A stretch of DNA of 64,000 nucleotides from Gorillibacterium massiliense (GCF_000455485.1 NZ_CBQR020000102.1:285562-349561); one strand, 5' to 3'. Counted from the stretch's first letter, positions 17,914-27,472 are shown. Made by a program: numbers and translations. The notes: generated by a model not told the origin, from the sequence alone.

Positions 17914-18360
17914 ATGGATCAACAACTCGTACAGCTTGTAAAAGAAATTAATCAAATCGAATACGAAACAAATCTTATGCTGACGGAAGAGTTCGCTTCT
18001 CTTATAGATGATAAAATCACAGCCAAACAAGCTAAATTTCTAGATTTATTACGCAAAAGAGGGGCTCTTCAAACTCATGAATTATCGATATTAATGGGCA
18101 CTTCAGCGAGTGCCGTGAGCCAACTGATTAATCGATTAGAGCAGGATGGTTATATCAAAAGGATCGTTAATCTAAAGGATCGAAGAGAAATACTTGTGGA
18201 GTTGGATGAACGAGGTCATTCCTATTATAGAAAGCATGATGAGATAGAACTTCAAATCATTAAAAAATATTATTCAAAGCTGGAAATGAATGAACTGATG
18301 AAGTTAAAAGAAACTTTCATCAAATTAAAACAGATCGTCTTACAAGAACAGCGCAGCTAG
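17914..18360 (+). CDS. MarR-family regulator
   Basis: 148-residue MarR-type winged-helix protein: helix-turn-helix around QTHELSILMGTSASAVSQLI, then the wing with DRRE. The ATG at 17914 is about eight bases after AGGGTGA; in-frame GTG/ATG codons at 17902 and 17905 are too close to it. It is followed ten bases later by the beta-lactamase-fold gene in an evident operon, which it may regulate. Confidence 0.87.
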   Translation: MDQQLVQLVKEINQIEYETNLMLTEEFASLIDDKITAKQAKFLDLLRKRGALQTHELSILMGTSASAVSQLINRLEQDGYIKRIVNLKDRREILVELDERGHSYYRKHDEIELQIIKKYYSKLEMNELMKLKETFIKLKQIVLQEQRS

Positions 18361-18370
18361 GAGGATTATT

Positions 18371-19378
18371 ATGGATACAATTAGAATGCATCAAGAGATC
18401 TTTAAGATCGTTCGACCGTACCTTAATAATCGAGACCATCTAACATTATCGATTGGAATTGTAAATAAAAATGAAACAGCGACTTTTCTTTATAATGGAT
18501 CCAATAGTCAATCTATAGAAGAACAAAAGCCCCTTATTTATGAAATAGGTTCCATCTCTAAAGTGTTTACGACCACGCTGCTCGGGGAAATGATCCAGAA
18601 TGGAGCCCTTTCTGCGGACAATTCGATTGGCCAGTATTTTCCGACACTGTCCCATGACCACCCTATAACGCTTAAACATTTAGCCAATCACACCTCAGGA
18701 ATCCCTGCTATATGCATATGGAAATCAATCGTCAATCGACTTCGTTCAGATACGCCTCGCGACCCCTATTGTCTATTTTCGCTTAGTGAAGCCGTTCAAT
18801 TTTATAATAAACATCCCAAAGAACCAAAATTTAAATTTCGCTATTCGAATGCCGGCATGGGCTTATTAGGAAACATTCTGGCTAATCAACTGCATACCGA
18901 TTACGGAACCGCAGTTAAAGAAACAATTACCAATCCGTTAGAAATGGTAGATACCTCTATTAAGGTCCCTTCTAGCAAACAAAACCGCTTGTTGCAGGGG
19001 TTCGACGTCAAAGGAAGAGAACAACCGCCACTGCTAATGAATGAATTTATGGGCGCCGGCGCCATCCGGTCTACTGTCGATGACCTATTGAAATTTATTA
19101 ATGCTCACATGGATCGTAGGAATGAAGGTTATCAATTAACGCAGCAACCTACCGTAAAGATCGATCGTAATACTCAAGTCGGTTTAGGTTGGATGCTTGA
19201 GAATGACATGGTCTGGCATAATGGTGCAACCCAAGGATTCTCAAGCTTTTTGGGGTTTGATATGGAACGGCAACTAGGTGTCGTTGTTCTATCCAACTAT
19301 CGTTCCCGATTATTTGCCAACAATCCTGATCAAATCGGAACAGACCTATTAAAGCTTCTGCGAACCGGTGAATATTAA
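18371..19378 (+). CDS. Serine hydrolase of the class C beta-lactamase/PBP family, cytoplasmic
   Basis: 335-residue beta-lactamase-fold hydrolase. The catalytic SISK (S-x-x-K) is at ~59-62, the YSN motif at ~160 and HNGATQGF near 283 takes the place of the KTG box. There is no signal peptide, so it should act in the cytoplasm, which argues against a classic beta-lactamase and for an esterase or peptidase. It has a strong AGGAGG ribosome site and is co-transcribed with the upstream marR gene. The next 190 bases contain no gene, only a decayed protein-like stretch on the minus strand (19480-19567). Confidence 0.8.
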   Translation: MDTIRMHQEIFKIVRPYLNNRDHLTLSIGIVNKNETATFLYNGSNSQSIEEQKPLIYEIGSISKVFTTTLLGEMIQNGALSADNSIGQYFPTLSHDHPITLKHLANHTSGIPAICIWKSIVNRLRSDTPRDPYCLFSLSEAVQFYNKHPKEPKFKFRYSNAGMGLLGNILANQLHTDYGTAVKETITNPLEMVDTSIKVPSSKQNRLLQGFDVKGREQPPLLMNEFMGAGAIRSTVDDLLKFINAHMDRRNEGYQLTQQPTVKIDRNTQVGLGWMLENDMVWHNGATQGFSSFLGFDMERQLGVVVLSNYRSRLFANNPDQIGTDLLKLLRTGEY

Positions 19379-19566
19379 TCAATGAGACAGCTTTGGATAC
19401 AACTTCCCGTTCCCAGAAGTTGTAAAGCCATTATTTGGCGCGCACGCTTCGGATTCACGAAGGACTGTGTCACAGCAATACTTTGTTATCCTGCGCCGCA
19501 CCAATAATTTTGAGGTCGTGTAGCGGCGTCGGCCAATTAATGCCATCCTTCAAGGATTACCCGGTC

Positions 19567-20415
19567 TTAGTAAGCATGCAATCTGTAAATGCTGCCATTC
19601 AAAATCTCTTTAGGATGTACAGCAATTAATTCAGTGAGTGAGACATGTGGATGTAAATCTAGATAACTGTTAACCACTAAATTACCAAATGTGTAACCAA
19701 TACACCATGGAAGTCCTATCTTTTCGTCGCCAAACATATATTTTTCAAAATCGTCTCGATCAGTGCTATAAAGGATTGGCTTCATTTTATCCCACAAATC
19801 TGTTTCTTCGCTTCTGGTTAAAACACTAAGCCATTGTGGCTGCAAATCAGGAAATAGACTTTTTGCAAAGGCATCCGCTTGTCCTTCGTTGATTATATAC
19901 TCCAGAAAATTTCCCTCTAACCCGCCATTCAATACATACCAATGGTGTCCCCAAACGCTATGATGGTACTCATGACCAAAAACATAGGGAATCCACTGTT
20001 CCCAATTCTCTGCTCGCGGATTGACATTAATCAATATATTTCCGAATACACATGCACCTACTACTCCATTTTGGCGTTCTTTTACTAGCCCATTAGTGTT
20101 TGGATAAATAGCCACTATTATGGGGTCATCATCGTTTTTCGGTAGTTCACGGCATATTCTTCTAAACTCACTCTTAAGATCATCTGCATTTATTTTCGCC
20201 AGCAAATGAAACTGTTGTTCCAATGCATCTAAATCCTCAATCATGGCAGGTTTCATGAAGCTCTGATCAAATGGAGCCCATTGGGAAATTCGATCCCAGT
20301 AGGGCTGAATAAAATACTTGTCCCATAACAGCTGGGGATCAGCATTACTGCCATTTTTCATTTCGTCAATATACTTCAAAGCATTTTCATACGGGCAGAT
20401 TATTTCAATATCCAT
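19567..20415 (-). CDS. DUF2268-type zinc-dependent protease
   Basis: 282-residue protein with a zincin motif HEYHH (~149-153, in GHEYHHSVWG) and a downstream INEGQAD (~176) that can supply the third metal ligand. This is the pattern of DUF2268 predicted Zn-proteases. No signal peptide or membrane segment is visible, so it is probably cytoplasmic. Substrate unknown. No ribosome site stands out near the ATG. The neighbours are unrelated. Confidence 0.75.
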   Translation of the reverse strand: MDIEIICPYENALKYIDEMKNGSNADPQLLWDKYFIQPYWDRISQWAPFDQSFMKPAMIEDLDALEQQFHLLAKINADDLKSEFRRICRELPKNDDDPIIVAIYPNTNGLVKERQNGVVGACVFGNILINVNPRAENWEQWIPYVFGHEYHHSVWGHHWYVLNGGLEGNFLEYIINEGQADAFAKSLFPDLQPQWLSVLTRSEETDLWDKMKPILYSTDRDDFEKYMFGDEKIGLPWCIGYTFGNLVVNSYLDLHPHVSLTELIAVHPKEILNGSIYRLHAY

Positions 20416-20511
20416 TCATTATGCCTCCCATATTCCATATATACCCAGTATGGAACATGTACACAATGAAGAACAGATAAATAATCGATATAGTCGAACT
20501 ACCCGGTTTAA

Positions 20512-20949
20512 TCAAATATTTATTGACATATAGTTCTTTCCTTCAACAAAACCAAAACTTTCATACATCGGTTTAGCCATATCAGATGAATGTAGCAGGA
20601 TTTTTCTAATTCCTTGTGTCTTCAAATCGTCTATTGCTTCACTAATAAGTTTGGATACTATCCCTTGACGACGGTAATTGGGGATTGTGAAAACATTAGT
20701 CATGTATGCAACTAATCCTGAAGGATTTTCATAACGTGGCGCGAATCGACATAAGCAAAAACATACTGTAGATACCACTACTCCGTCATCATCAGCAACC
20801 CATACAACGAGTGACTTGTCTGATAGTGAGGAATCAAAGTAGTTATTAAATGTTTCGTCCATTTTACTGTCGTCCTCATGACCTAGCAATATCTTACGGA
20901 ATTTAATTAATTGCGGTATATCGGTTGTAATAGCTTTTCGAAACAGCAT
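20512..20949 (-). CDS. GNAT-family N-acetyltransferase
   Basis: 145-residue single-domain GNAT. The acetyl-CoA loop is NYRRQGIVSKLI (~89-100) and the C-terminal AKPMYESFGF is typical. The ATG at 20949 is chosen because GGAAGG precedes it by about eight bases and the domain starts there. Acceptor substrate unknown. A hairpin at 20982-21001 separates it from the M13 peptidase gene. Confidence 0.82.
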   Translation of the reverse strand: MLFRKAITTDIPQLIKFRKILLGHEDDSKMDETFNNYFDSSLSDKSLVVWVADDDGVVVSTVCFCLCRFAPRYENPSGLVAYMTNVFTIPNYRRQGIVSKLISEAIDDLKTQGIRKILLHSSDMAKPMYESFGFVEGKNYMSINI

Positions 20950-20981
20950 GATTGACTTCCTTCCCATTAAAACAAAATCGA

Positions 20982-21001
20982 GGGCACCCAAAAGGGTGCC
21001 C
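20982..21001 (-). terminator. Terminator after the M13 peptidase gene
   Basis: GGGCACCC and GGGTGCCC form a perfect stem with an AAAA loop just past the stop codon of the minus-strand M13 gene. Confidence 0.7.
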
Positions 21002-21008
21002 CCTATTC

Positions 21009-23444
21009 TTACCAGATAGAAATGCGCTTATCGGGTGATAAATACATCGCATCTTTTTCCGTTATGTTGTACACCTTGTAGAAACTATCAAGCATCTGAA
21101 TGACGAAGTTTACTCTCACTTTATTTGGAGCGTGAGGATCCATTTGCAAGCTGCTGATGCTCGATTGCACCGGCATCCATGCCGCAAATGCATGGGCGTA
21201 GCCAACGAACACTTGAGAAAGGTCCGCGTTAGGGTTGTCATCCGCAATATCTAGGACGCACGACAATCCACCCAGGTCCGCAATCGTCTCCGCAAGGGTC
21301 AGCTTTCCGTTTACATCACTGCCAGGAACGAACTCAATCTCGGACAACTCCCCCGCCAATTTCTCCGTACGCTTTTGGAATTCGGCATAGTCGGCATCCT
21401 TCCACCAGTTGACCAAATTGCCGTCTTTGTCGTATTGCGCACCATTTTCATCAAAAGCATGGGAGATTTCATGGCCGATTATCGCGCCGATGCTGCCCAA
21501 ATTCTGCTCGCGGCTCGCCTTTGGATCATAGAAAGGCGCTTGCAGGATCCCCGCTGGGAAAAAGATACTGTTCGTCGAAGCCGTGTAGAATGCGTTCACC
21601 GTCATAGCCGGCAGCGAACTCCATATGTCCAAGGAATACGGCTTCTTAAGCGTCTCTTTGCCTGCCGCTACCTCTGCGACTTTCCGGCTCATAAGCAGAT
21701 CGAACAACGTGCCGCCATCCGCCGTGCTTGGGAAGCTATAAGAAAGCGTTGGGCTCCATTTATCGGGATAGCCGATGTTCACCTTAATATTTTTCAGCTT
21801 CTCAACGGCCTTTGCTTTCGTCTCGGCACTCATCCATGTTAGAGCATTAATACGATCTTCGTACTTTGCGATTATCTCGTTTACAATATCTTTCACATCG
21901 TTTTTGCTAGATTCGGGAAAATAATCACTAACGTATGTCTTATCAAACGCTTGCGGTTCGATGCTTTGTGCCAAGACGGCTGCACGCTCTTCCACCGGAA
22001 GCTTTTCGGGCACAATGCCTATAAGCGCCTTAGCTAAGTCATCCTGAAAACCTTGCGTTTCTTCAGAAAATGCACTTACATACTCGTGATAGGTGTTAAA
22101 AGCCAACAAGTCTTTGATCACCTGCAAATTCTGATCGGTAATGAGGCTATCTGCAAATTTAAGATAATCCGTCTCTGGAGAATACACCGTCATATTGGCA
22201 GGAAGATCGTACATCTTGATGACCGCTTCAGCCAAACCCGAGTTTGGAGTTGCCTTTTTCATCTCGTCCCAAGTGGACTTCTTATATAAGTTTTTCGGGT
22301 CCTGCTGATCTTCCGGTGGTGTAACCTTAGTAGACAGTTGTTTCTCAAGCTCGAAAATCGCTTTTGCGCGCTCGGGAATATTGTCTTTTTCGCCGATATA
22401 TTTTAACACTCGCTCGATATATTCGATGTAGGCCTGTTGCACACTTGCCATAGATGGATCGTCACTATAATAGAGAGCTGTACCCAAAGTTAAATCTTTG
22501 CCTACGAAGACAGCGGCGTATTTTGTTCTGTCGCCCAATGTATCTTCCGTAGCTGTAAAAGATATGAGTGGAACGAAGTCAAACCGATCCCCATACTTTT
22601 CGGCGATTGCTCTCAAGCCTGTAACGTCTTTCACCGCATACAATTCATCTAGATACGGACGGAGCTTATGAATACCGTTCCCTCGAGCAGTTACATCGGT
22701 ATACATCGTGTAAATTTCAGCCGCTCTCCATTCAGTGGAACCAGCGGCCGCAGTATTTTGGTTCTTCAATAGCTGTTGCATAATTTCAGATCCGTTATCT
22801 TCTACCTTCTTCGCAACATCATAGAAGGTTCCAGCCGCTGGATAGCCGGGGTGTATAACTGGATCGGCAAGATATTGCCGGTTCGTATAAACATAGAAGT
22901 CGTCCTTTAAACCGACTTGTTTTGCCCCATATGGATTGTTTGCCGCTACTTGAGCCACGTACGACAATTTTGCCAGAAAGGCTTGCGCTTGCTCGACTGT
23001 TACGTTATGAGCAGAAAGCCCTAGGTCATCCAACAATCCAAAATCGTCAAGCGCTGCGTAGTAGGGTGCAGCCCATACCGGTACGTCTGCAGCGTCGCCG
23101 CTTGCGTCAATCCCTTTCCACTTAAGAAAGTTACAAGCGATAACGGCCAATTCTGGTCCGGTTACGATCGATCCAGGCTGAAATTTGTTTCCTCCTGTAC
23201 CCTTCATATATCCGACAGTCGCTGCGATCGCGATATCTTTTGCATACGGATTGCTAGCGGGTACATCAGAAAAGGTTTGTTTCGGGTTGTCTATTGTGAT
23301 CTGAAACGTCTGATTGATCAATGCTGTCAACTGACCTCTTGTAATCCCGTTGTCGTCGCCGGCTGCATGCGCATTCGTGAGCCCAATGCTGACTGTCAAA
23401 AACAGCGCCAGCAACATTGCGGTGAAACGTTGTAACTTTTTCAA
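21009..23444 (-). CDS. Secreted M13-family metallopeptidase (neprilysin/PepO-like) with N-terminal SLH-like region
   Basis: 811-residue secreted zinc endopeptidase. A signal peptide ends near AHAA (residues 25-28). Residues ~30-165 resemble S-layer-homology repeats (FSDVPASNPYAKDIAIAATVGYMKG...), suggesting attachment to the cell wall. The M13 body follows, with catalytic HEISH (GHEISHAFDENG, ~647), the second zinc motif ETIADLGG (~707) and the family C-terminus ending RISIW. Most PepO-like proteins are ~630-700 residues and the extra length is the N-terminal anchor. Function: extracellular oligopeptide cleavage. Confidence 0.87.
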   Translation of the reverse strand: MKKLQRFTAMLLALFLTVSIGLTNAHAAGDDNGITRGQLTALINQTFQITIDNPKQTFSDVPASNPYAKDIAIAATVGYMKGTGGNKFQPGSIVTGPELAVIACNFLKWKGIDASGDAADVPVWAAPYYAALDDFGLLDDLGLSAHNVTVEQAQAFLAKLSYVAQVAANNPYGAKQVGLKDDFYVYTNRQYLADPVIHPGYPAAGTFYDVAKKVEDNGSEIMQQLLKNQNTAAAGSTEWRAAEIYTMYTDVTARGNGIHKLRPYLDELYAVKDVTGLRAIAEKYGDRFDFVPLISFTATEDTLGDRTKYAAVFVGKDLTLGTALYYSDDPSMASVQQAYIEYIERVLKYIGEKDNIPERAKAIFELEKQLSTKVTPPEDQQDPKNLYKKSTWDEMKKATPNSGLAEAVIKMYDLPANMTVYSPETDYLKFADSLITDQNLQVIKDLLAFNTYHEYVSAFSEETQGFQDDLAKALIGIVPEKLPVEERAAVLAQSIEPQAFDKTYVSDYFPESSKNDVKDIVNEIIAKYEDRINALTWMSAETKAKAVEKLKNIKVNIGYPDKWSPTLSYSFPSTADGGTLFDLLMSRKVAEVAAGKETLKKPYSLDIWSSLPAMTVNAFYTASTNSIFFPAGILQAPFYDPKASREQNLGSIGAIIGHEISHAFDENGAQYDKDGNLVNWWKDADYAEFQKRTEKLAGELSEIEFVPGSDVNGKLTLAETIADLGGLSCVLDIADDNPNADLSQVFVGYAHAFAAWMPVQSSISSLQMDPHAPNKVRVNFVIQMLDSFYKVYNITEKDAMYLSPDKRISIW

Positions 23445-23540
23445 AACTGCACCCCCACGTTAATCTATTAAATACCCTCAATTTATCATAAATAGACTAG
23501 AAAGGAAATATTAGGGCGAATCAGACATTCCAGAGAGTAG

Positions 23541-23551
23541 GTTCTCCGTGC
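23541..23551 (-). other. Possible half att site inside cassette C3
   Basis: GGTTCTCCGTG is identical to the right half of att1 and is followed by CTGACTGG where att1 has TTGTCTG. The hairpin lies ~20 bp further right, as at other cassette left ends. The left half of the core (TTATGATAC) is missing. Confidence 0.4.
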
Positions 23552-23570
23552 TGACTGGATTGTCAAGTTT

Positions 23571-23597
23571 AAAGGCCACCCTATACAGGTGGCCTTT
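23571..23597. terminator. Hairpin beside the possible half att site
   Basis: AAAGGCCACC pairs with GGTGGCCTTT around a 7-nt loop and is followed by T residues. It resembles the hairpins 20-30 bp right of att2 and att8. Confidence 0.7.
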
Positions 23598-23952
23598 TTG
23601 ATCACGCTAGCTCTATCGGGATTATGAACGATTTCCGAAACGACTTTTTCGTTCTTATCGAAATCGACGATGAGCATATGTCCTCCTTTTTTAAGAACAA
23701 CGATAACCTCGTTAAAGGTATATGGAACAGTTAAGTAGATAAAAGCCGCCTAGCCGTAACCTTCGTGATTGGCCAACCATCTATTCTCCATGCTGGCGAT
23801 TTGTTATCGTTTGTTTACAACCCATGATATTTATCACACTCTCATCTTGACGTTTATGACTGTAAATGGCAGAGCGTTCCTCCTTATAATGAAGGGATCC
23901 ATCACTAAAAAAGACATTCAGCGATTATGCTTCAACCAGGAGGGAATCACAT

Positions 23953-25029
23953 ATGGATTCAACGAACATTGCCGAATTGAAGAAACACTCCGCTCCATAT
24001 GCGCGAACGAACACCGCAACCAGCTTACGTCAGCTCCTCAACACCTTGTTGCCGTTATTGTTGCTGTGGATCGCGGCTTATGCGAGCTTGTCCATCTCCT
24101 ACTGGCTGACGATACCGATTGCCGTCGTTGCAGCGAGCTTTCTAATCCGAACGTTTATCATTTTTCACGATTGCTGCCATCAGTCGTTTTTCAAAAGCCG
24201 CAGGGCGAACGATTGGCTGGGGAACATTACAGGCGTCCTTACACATTTTCCATATGAACAATGGAAGAACGCTCACAATATCCATCATGCGACAAGCGGC
24301 AATCTCGATAAACGGGGCGTTGGCGATATGTGGGTCATGACCGTGGATGAATATGTCGCTGCACCGACGCGGCTCAAACTGGCCTACCGGTTGTACCGGA
24401 ATCCGTTTATCATGCTGGTGTTCGGACCTTTGCTGATTTTTCTCGTTACCTACCGAAAGAACCGTCCAGGGGCGAAGCGCCGCGAGAAGCTTAATACGTA
24501 TATGACGAATGTGGCGATTATCGCCTTATATGTTGGACTTACCGAGCTAATCGGGTGGAAAAGCGTACTTCTCGTGCAAGGCCCGATGCTTTGGGTTGCG
24601 GGAATGCTAGGAATTTGGTTATTCTATGTTCAACATCAGTTTGAGGATTCCTACTTCGAGAACGACGAGGAGTGGAGCTACGTCAAAGCCGCGGTCGAAG
24701 GAAGCTCCTATTATCGGCTTCCCCGGCTTTTGCAATGGATCACCGGCAATATCGGCTTCCATCACGTGCATCACTTGAACCCGAAGGTACCGAATTACAA
24801 TCTGGAAAAGACTCATCTGGCGATTCCGCCGCTTCAGAAAGCGATGACCATCACCATCCGCACCAGCCTACGCTCCCTTCGGTTCCGGTTGTGGGATGAG
24901 AACGCGAAGACGTTCATCGGATTTCGCGAACTGAGAGTTGCCCGCGGAAAACTGGCTGTGAAACCGGAAATCTCGGTGATCGGAAAGGCAGGCCGCTATC
25001 CGGTCGATAAGGCTCTGAAGCCCGAGTAG
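23953..25029 (+). CDS. des: Acyl-lipid desaturase (Des-type)
   Basis: 358-residue membrane fatty-acid desaturase that introduces a double bond into phospholipid acyl chains, as Bacillus Des does on cold shock. The three histidine boxes are present: HDCCH (~72), HNIHH (~111) and HHVHH (~272). Four to five membrane segments lie between them. AGGAGGG precedes the ATG. It is followed by genes for a DesK-like kinase and a DesR-like regulator in the same direction, so the system is likely temperature- or membrane-fluidity-controlled. Confidence 0.92.
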   Translation: MDSTNIAELKKHSAPYARTNTATSLRQLLNTLLPLLLLWIAAYASLSISYWLTIPIAVVAASFLIRTFIIFHDCCHQSFFKSRRANDWLGNITGVLTHFPYEQWKNAHNIHHATSGNLDKRGVGDMWVMTVDEYVAAPTRLKLAYRLYRNPFIMLVFGPLLIFLVTYRKNRPGAKRREKLNTYMTNVAIIALYVGLTELIGWKSVLLVQGPMLWVAGMLGIWLFYVQHQFEDSYFENDEEWSYVKAAVEGSSYYRLPRLLQWITGNIGFHHVHHLNPKVPNYNLEKTHLAIPPLQKAMTITIRTSLRSLRFRLWDENAKTFIGFRELRVARGKLAVKPEISVIGKAGRYPVDKALKPE

Positions 25030-25052
25030 TCAATCCCAAAAGGTGGAACCGT

Positions 25053-26177
25053 ATGCAAAAGTGGCGTTCGAATTTGCACAAGACAACCGGACTCAATCCT
25101 TTTATATGGGCCATCTTGTTTATCCTGCCCTTCTATTATATCTTTCGCACTTCATCCAGAGCCCATACCACAGTGGGAATCGCCCTGATTCTCCTGTTCT
25201 TCGTCTCTTACGTGCTTGTTTTCGTGACCAAAGGGTGGAAGGTATATGTGTGGTCGGGCGTTCAAATTGCCGTATCCATCGCCATGACCGTCTTATTCGG
25301 ATTCGTGTACTTCTCGCTGCTGCTCGCCTTCGTAATCGGGAACATTATGAGCAAGAAAGGCTTCATTACGCTATACGTCATTCACCTTACCTTTACGATT
25401 GCGACGATTGAATATGCGATCCTCGTCAAGCATCCGATGGTCATCAGTCAATTGCCCTTTGTCCTCATTTGTTTGATCATGGTCATCCTGCTGCCCATCT
25501 CCAACTACAACCGCAATAAGAACGAGCAGTTGCAAGATCGGCTGAACGATGCGAACAAACGGATCTCGGAATTGGTGAAGCTGGAGGAACGCCAGCGGAT
25601 CGCAAGGGATTTGCACGATACCCTCGGTCAGCAGCTGTCTCTGATCGGGCTGAAGAGCGACCTGGCTATTAAACTAATGGCCAAAAACCCCTCGCAATCG
25701 ATGGAGGAGATGATGGAAGTCAGGCAGACGGCGAGAAACGCCCTGAAGGAAGTGCGGGAGATCGTGACGCAAATGCGCGGCGCAAAACTGGCGGAAGAAT
25801 TGGCCCGCATCGGAAAAATGCTGAAGACGGCTCGAATCGAACTGATGGTCGAAGGGGATTTGGAATCGCAGAACTTATCGCTCATGAATGAGAACGTGCT
25901 CTGCATGTGTCTAAAAGAGGCTGTCACCAATCTCGTCAAGCATAGCGGAGCCACCCTCTGTATGATCACGATCCGGCCGGATCGCCTAGCCTTGGTCACC
26001 ACCGTCGAGGACAACGGAATCGGAATGACACAGAATGCGTTATACTCCAAAGGTAGCGGCCTTAAAGGGATGAAGGAACGCCTCGAATTCATCAATGGGA
26101 GCCTGGAGCTAGGTGCTGGACCGGGTTCCTCCCTTGTGATGAAAGTACCCCATACCCATCCGAGAGAGAAGGCTTGA
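25053..26177 (+). CDS. desK: DesK-like sensor histidine kinase
   Basis: 374-residue sensor kinase with four to five membrane segments (~15-150), a short coiled coil (~155-185) and a HisKA_3 dimerisation domain with the phosphoacceptor in ARDLHDTLGQQLS (~188-200). A HATPase_c domain ends the protein (EDNGIGMT ~325, GSGLKGMKERLE ~338). This is the layout of Bacillus DesK, which senses membrane thickness through its membrane segments. AAGGTGG precedes the ATG, and the 3' end overlaps desR by four bases. Confidence 0.9.
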   Translation: MQKWRSNLHKTTGLNPFIWAILFILPFYYIFRTSSRAHTTVGIALILLFFVSYVLVFVTKGWKVYVWSGVQIAVSIAMTVLFGFVYFSLLLAFVIGNIMSKKGFITLYVIHLTFTIATIEYAILVKHPMVISQLPFVLICLIMVILLPISNYNRNKNEQLQDRLNDANKRISELVKLEERQRIARDLHDTLGQQLSLIGLKSDLAIKLMAKNPSQSMEEMMEVRQTARNALKEVREIVTQMRGAKLAEELARIGKMLKTARIELMVEGDLESQNLSLMNENVLCMCLKEAVTNLVKHSGATLCMITIRPDRLALVTTVEDNGIGMTQNALYSKGSGLKGMKERLEFINGSLELGAGPGSSLVMKVPHTHPREKA

Positions 26178-26785
26178 AGATGATTCGAATCGTAATTGCC
26201 GAGGATCAAAGAATGATTCTCGGCGCACTTGCCGCATTGCTGGAGCTCGAAGAGGATATGACCGTCGTCGCGAAAGCCGGCAACGGGGAAGATGCCGTCA
26301 AGCTGGCGCGTCTCCATCAGCCGGACGTTTGCATTTTTGATATCGAAATGCCGCTCAAGAACGGCTTGGAAGCGGCCGAAGAGCTTGCCGGGCTCACCTT
26401 GAATTGCAAAGTCGTCATTCTCACGACCTTCGCCCGCGCGGGTTATTTCGAAAGAGCGATCAAAGCCGGTGTACATGGCTATTTGCTTAAAGATAGCCCA
26501 AGCGAGGAACTCGCGAATTCGGTCCGCATTATTGTAGGCGGTCGGCGTCTATATGCGCCTGAATTGATGGATGAGGCATACGGCGAGGAGAACCCCCTAA
26601 CGGAGCGGGAGAAGGCCGTGCTAACCCTTATTGCCGACGGCAAAAGCACGAAGGAAATTTCGAAGGAATTGTTTATTACTCCTGGAACGATTCGGAATTA
26701 CATATCCGTTATTCTGGGTAAGCTGGGAGTCGGTAACCGAGTCGAAGCGATCAAACAATTCAAGGAGAAGGGCTGGTTCAAGTAA
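26174..26785 (+). CDS. desR: DesR-like response regulator
   Basis: 203-residue NarL-type response regulator: receiver domain ~1-125 with acidic EDQ near the start, phosphoacceptor Asp in CIFDIEMP (~54) and Lys in LLKDSPS (~104). A LuxR-type helix-turn-helix lies at ~140-200 (LTEREKAVLTLIADGKSTKE). It overlaps desK and is the expected activator of the des promoter. The ~340 bases downstream hold a hairpin near 27018-27040 but no gene I can support. Confidence 0.9.
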   Translation: MKMIRIVIAEDQRMILGALAALLELEEDMTVVAKAGNGEDAVKLARLHQPDVCIFDIEMPLKNGLEAAEELAGLTLNCKVVILTTFARAGYFERAIKAGVHGYLLKDSPSEELANSVRIIVGGRRLYAPELMDEAYGEENPLTEREKAVLTLIADGKSTKEISKELFITPGTIRNYISVILGKLGVGNRVEAIKQFKEKGWFK

Positions 26786-27127
26786 AGAGCAAATTCCGAA
26801 TGTAGAGATGAGGTAATGGCCGAATTATGGAGAAACATCATCGTTGGGAACGGTAAGATGGGCATGAAACAATGGTTGTGAAATAACGGTTTTGTGCTTG
26901 GTTACGGTGTCTCCGAGGTTCCTGTTACACTCTGCAAATTTACGGATCTATCGGCAACATCCACCGCGGCGCTTTACGACCAACCTTTCTCTGTTCGGTC
27001 CAAGAGACTGCTAAAAAGCCATCGAACTAATCGACGGCCTCTTTGTGTTGGTGATTCAACTTAAACAAACCTATCCTTACGGCTTTTGTGGGCAATTTGA
27101 GCGTGGTATTCATCGATTACGCTTCAA

Positions 27128-27304
27128 CTAGGGGCTTAACCACTCTTCTTTTTTGGAAGTTGCTACTGCGGCTTCTTCTTCCGCTTTCAATATTGCCAAA
27201 AATCCAATTATATCTCCTATGACAGCAAAAGTTAGCCCGATTTTAGATAACTCTAAGGCATTTAAATCATCGAGTAAACCAATACTTTTTTTGTTTCTAG
27301 CCAT
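27128..27304 (-). CDS. 58-residue single-pass membrane protein
   Basis: Small open frame with ATG at 27304 and a GGGGTG ribosome site. It begins MARNKKSIGLLDDLNALELS, followed by one hydrophobic helix (LTFAVIGDIIGFLAILKA, ~24-41) and an Ala/Glu/Lys-rich tail. The basic start, clean helix and charged tail look like a real membrane micro-protein. I cannot name a family. It stands alone between desR and the helicase terminator. Confidence 0.6.
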   Translation of the reverse strand: MARNKKSIGLLDDLNALELSKIGLTFAVIGDIIGFLAILKAEEEAAVATSKKEEWLSP

Positions 27305-27446
27305 AAGAACACCCCGCGGTTGATATCAACGTACTTTAACATATGTGCAAACAAGGAACATCAGCTATGTTTTTGCCTAGAGCAACATAGATCGGCAGAA
27401 CGTTTTGAAAGCATGTTAATCTCCTTATCGAAAATGATGCGCAAAA

Positions 27447-27472
27447 AGCTCCATCCTATATGGGATGGAGCT
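27447..27472 (-). terminator. Terminator of the DEAD-box helicase gene
   Basis: AGCTCCATCC / GGATGGAGCT stem. On the minus strand it is followed by TTTTT. It sits ~100 bases beyond the helicase stop. Confidence 0.8.

Larger units (their letters stand above)
23486..23677 (-). pseudogene. Truncated small gene reading into a cassette-end hairpin
   Basis: A perfect ribosome site (AAGGAGG) precedes the ATG at 23677. The first ~28 residues (MLIVDFDKNEKVVSEIVHNP...) look like a real protein start that I cannot name. The frame then runs through the hairpin at 23571-23597 and into unrelated sequence before stopping. It looks like a gene whose 3' part was replaced at a cassette junction. The remainder of 23678-23952 is the des promoter region. 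Confidence 0.45.

Noticed and set aside
22087-22104. CTCGTGATAGGTGTTA inside the M13 peptidase gene
   Set aside because: Only half a core, within a conserved coding sequence.
26880-26935. GTTACGGTGTCTCCGAGG on the plus strand after desR as a reversed att site
   Set aside because: Only nine bases match and no RlmH peptide can be read.
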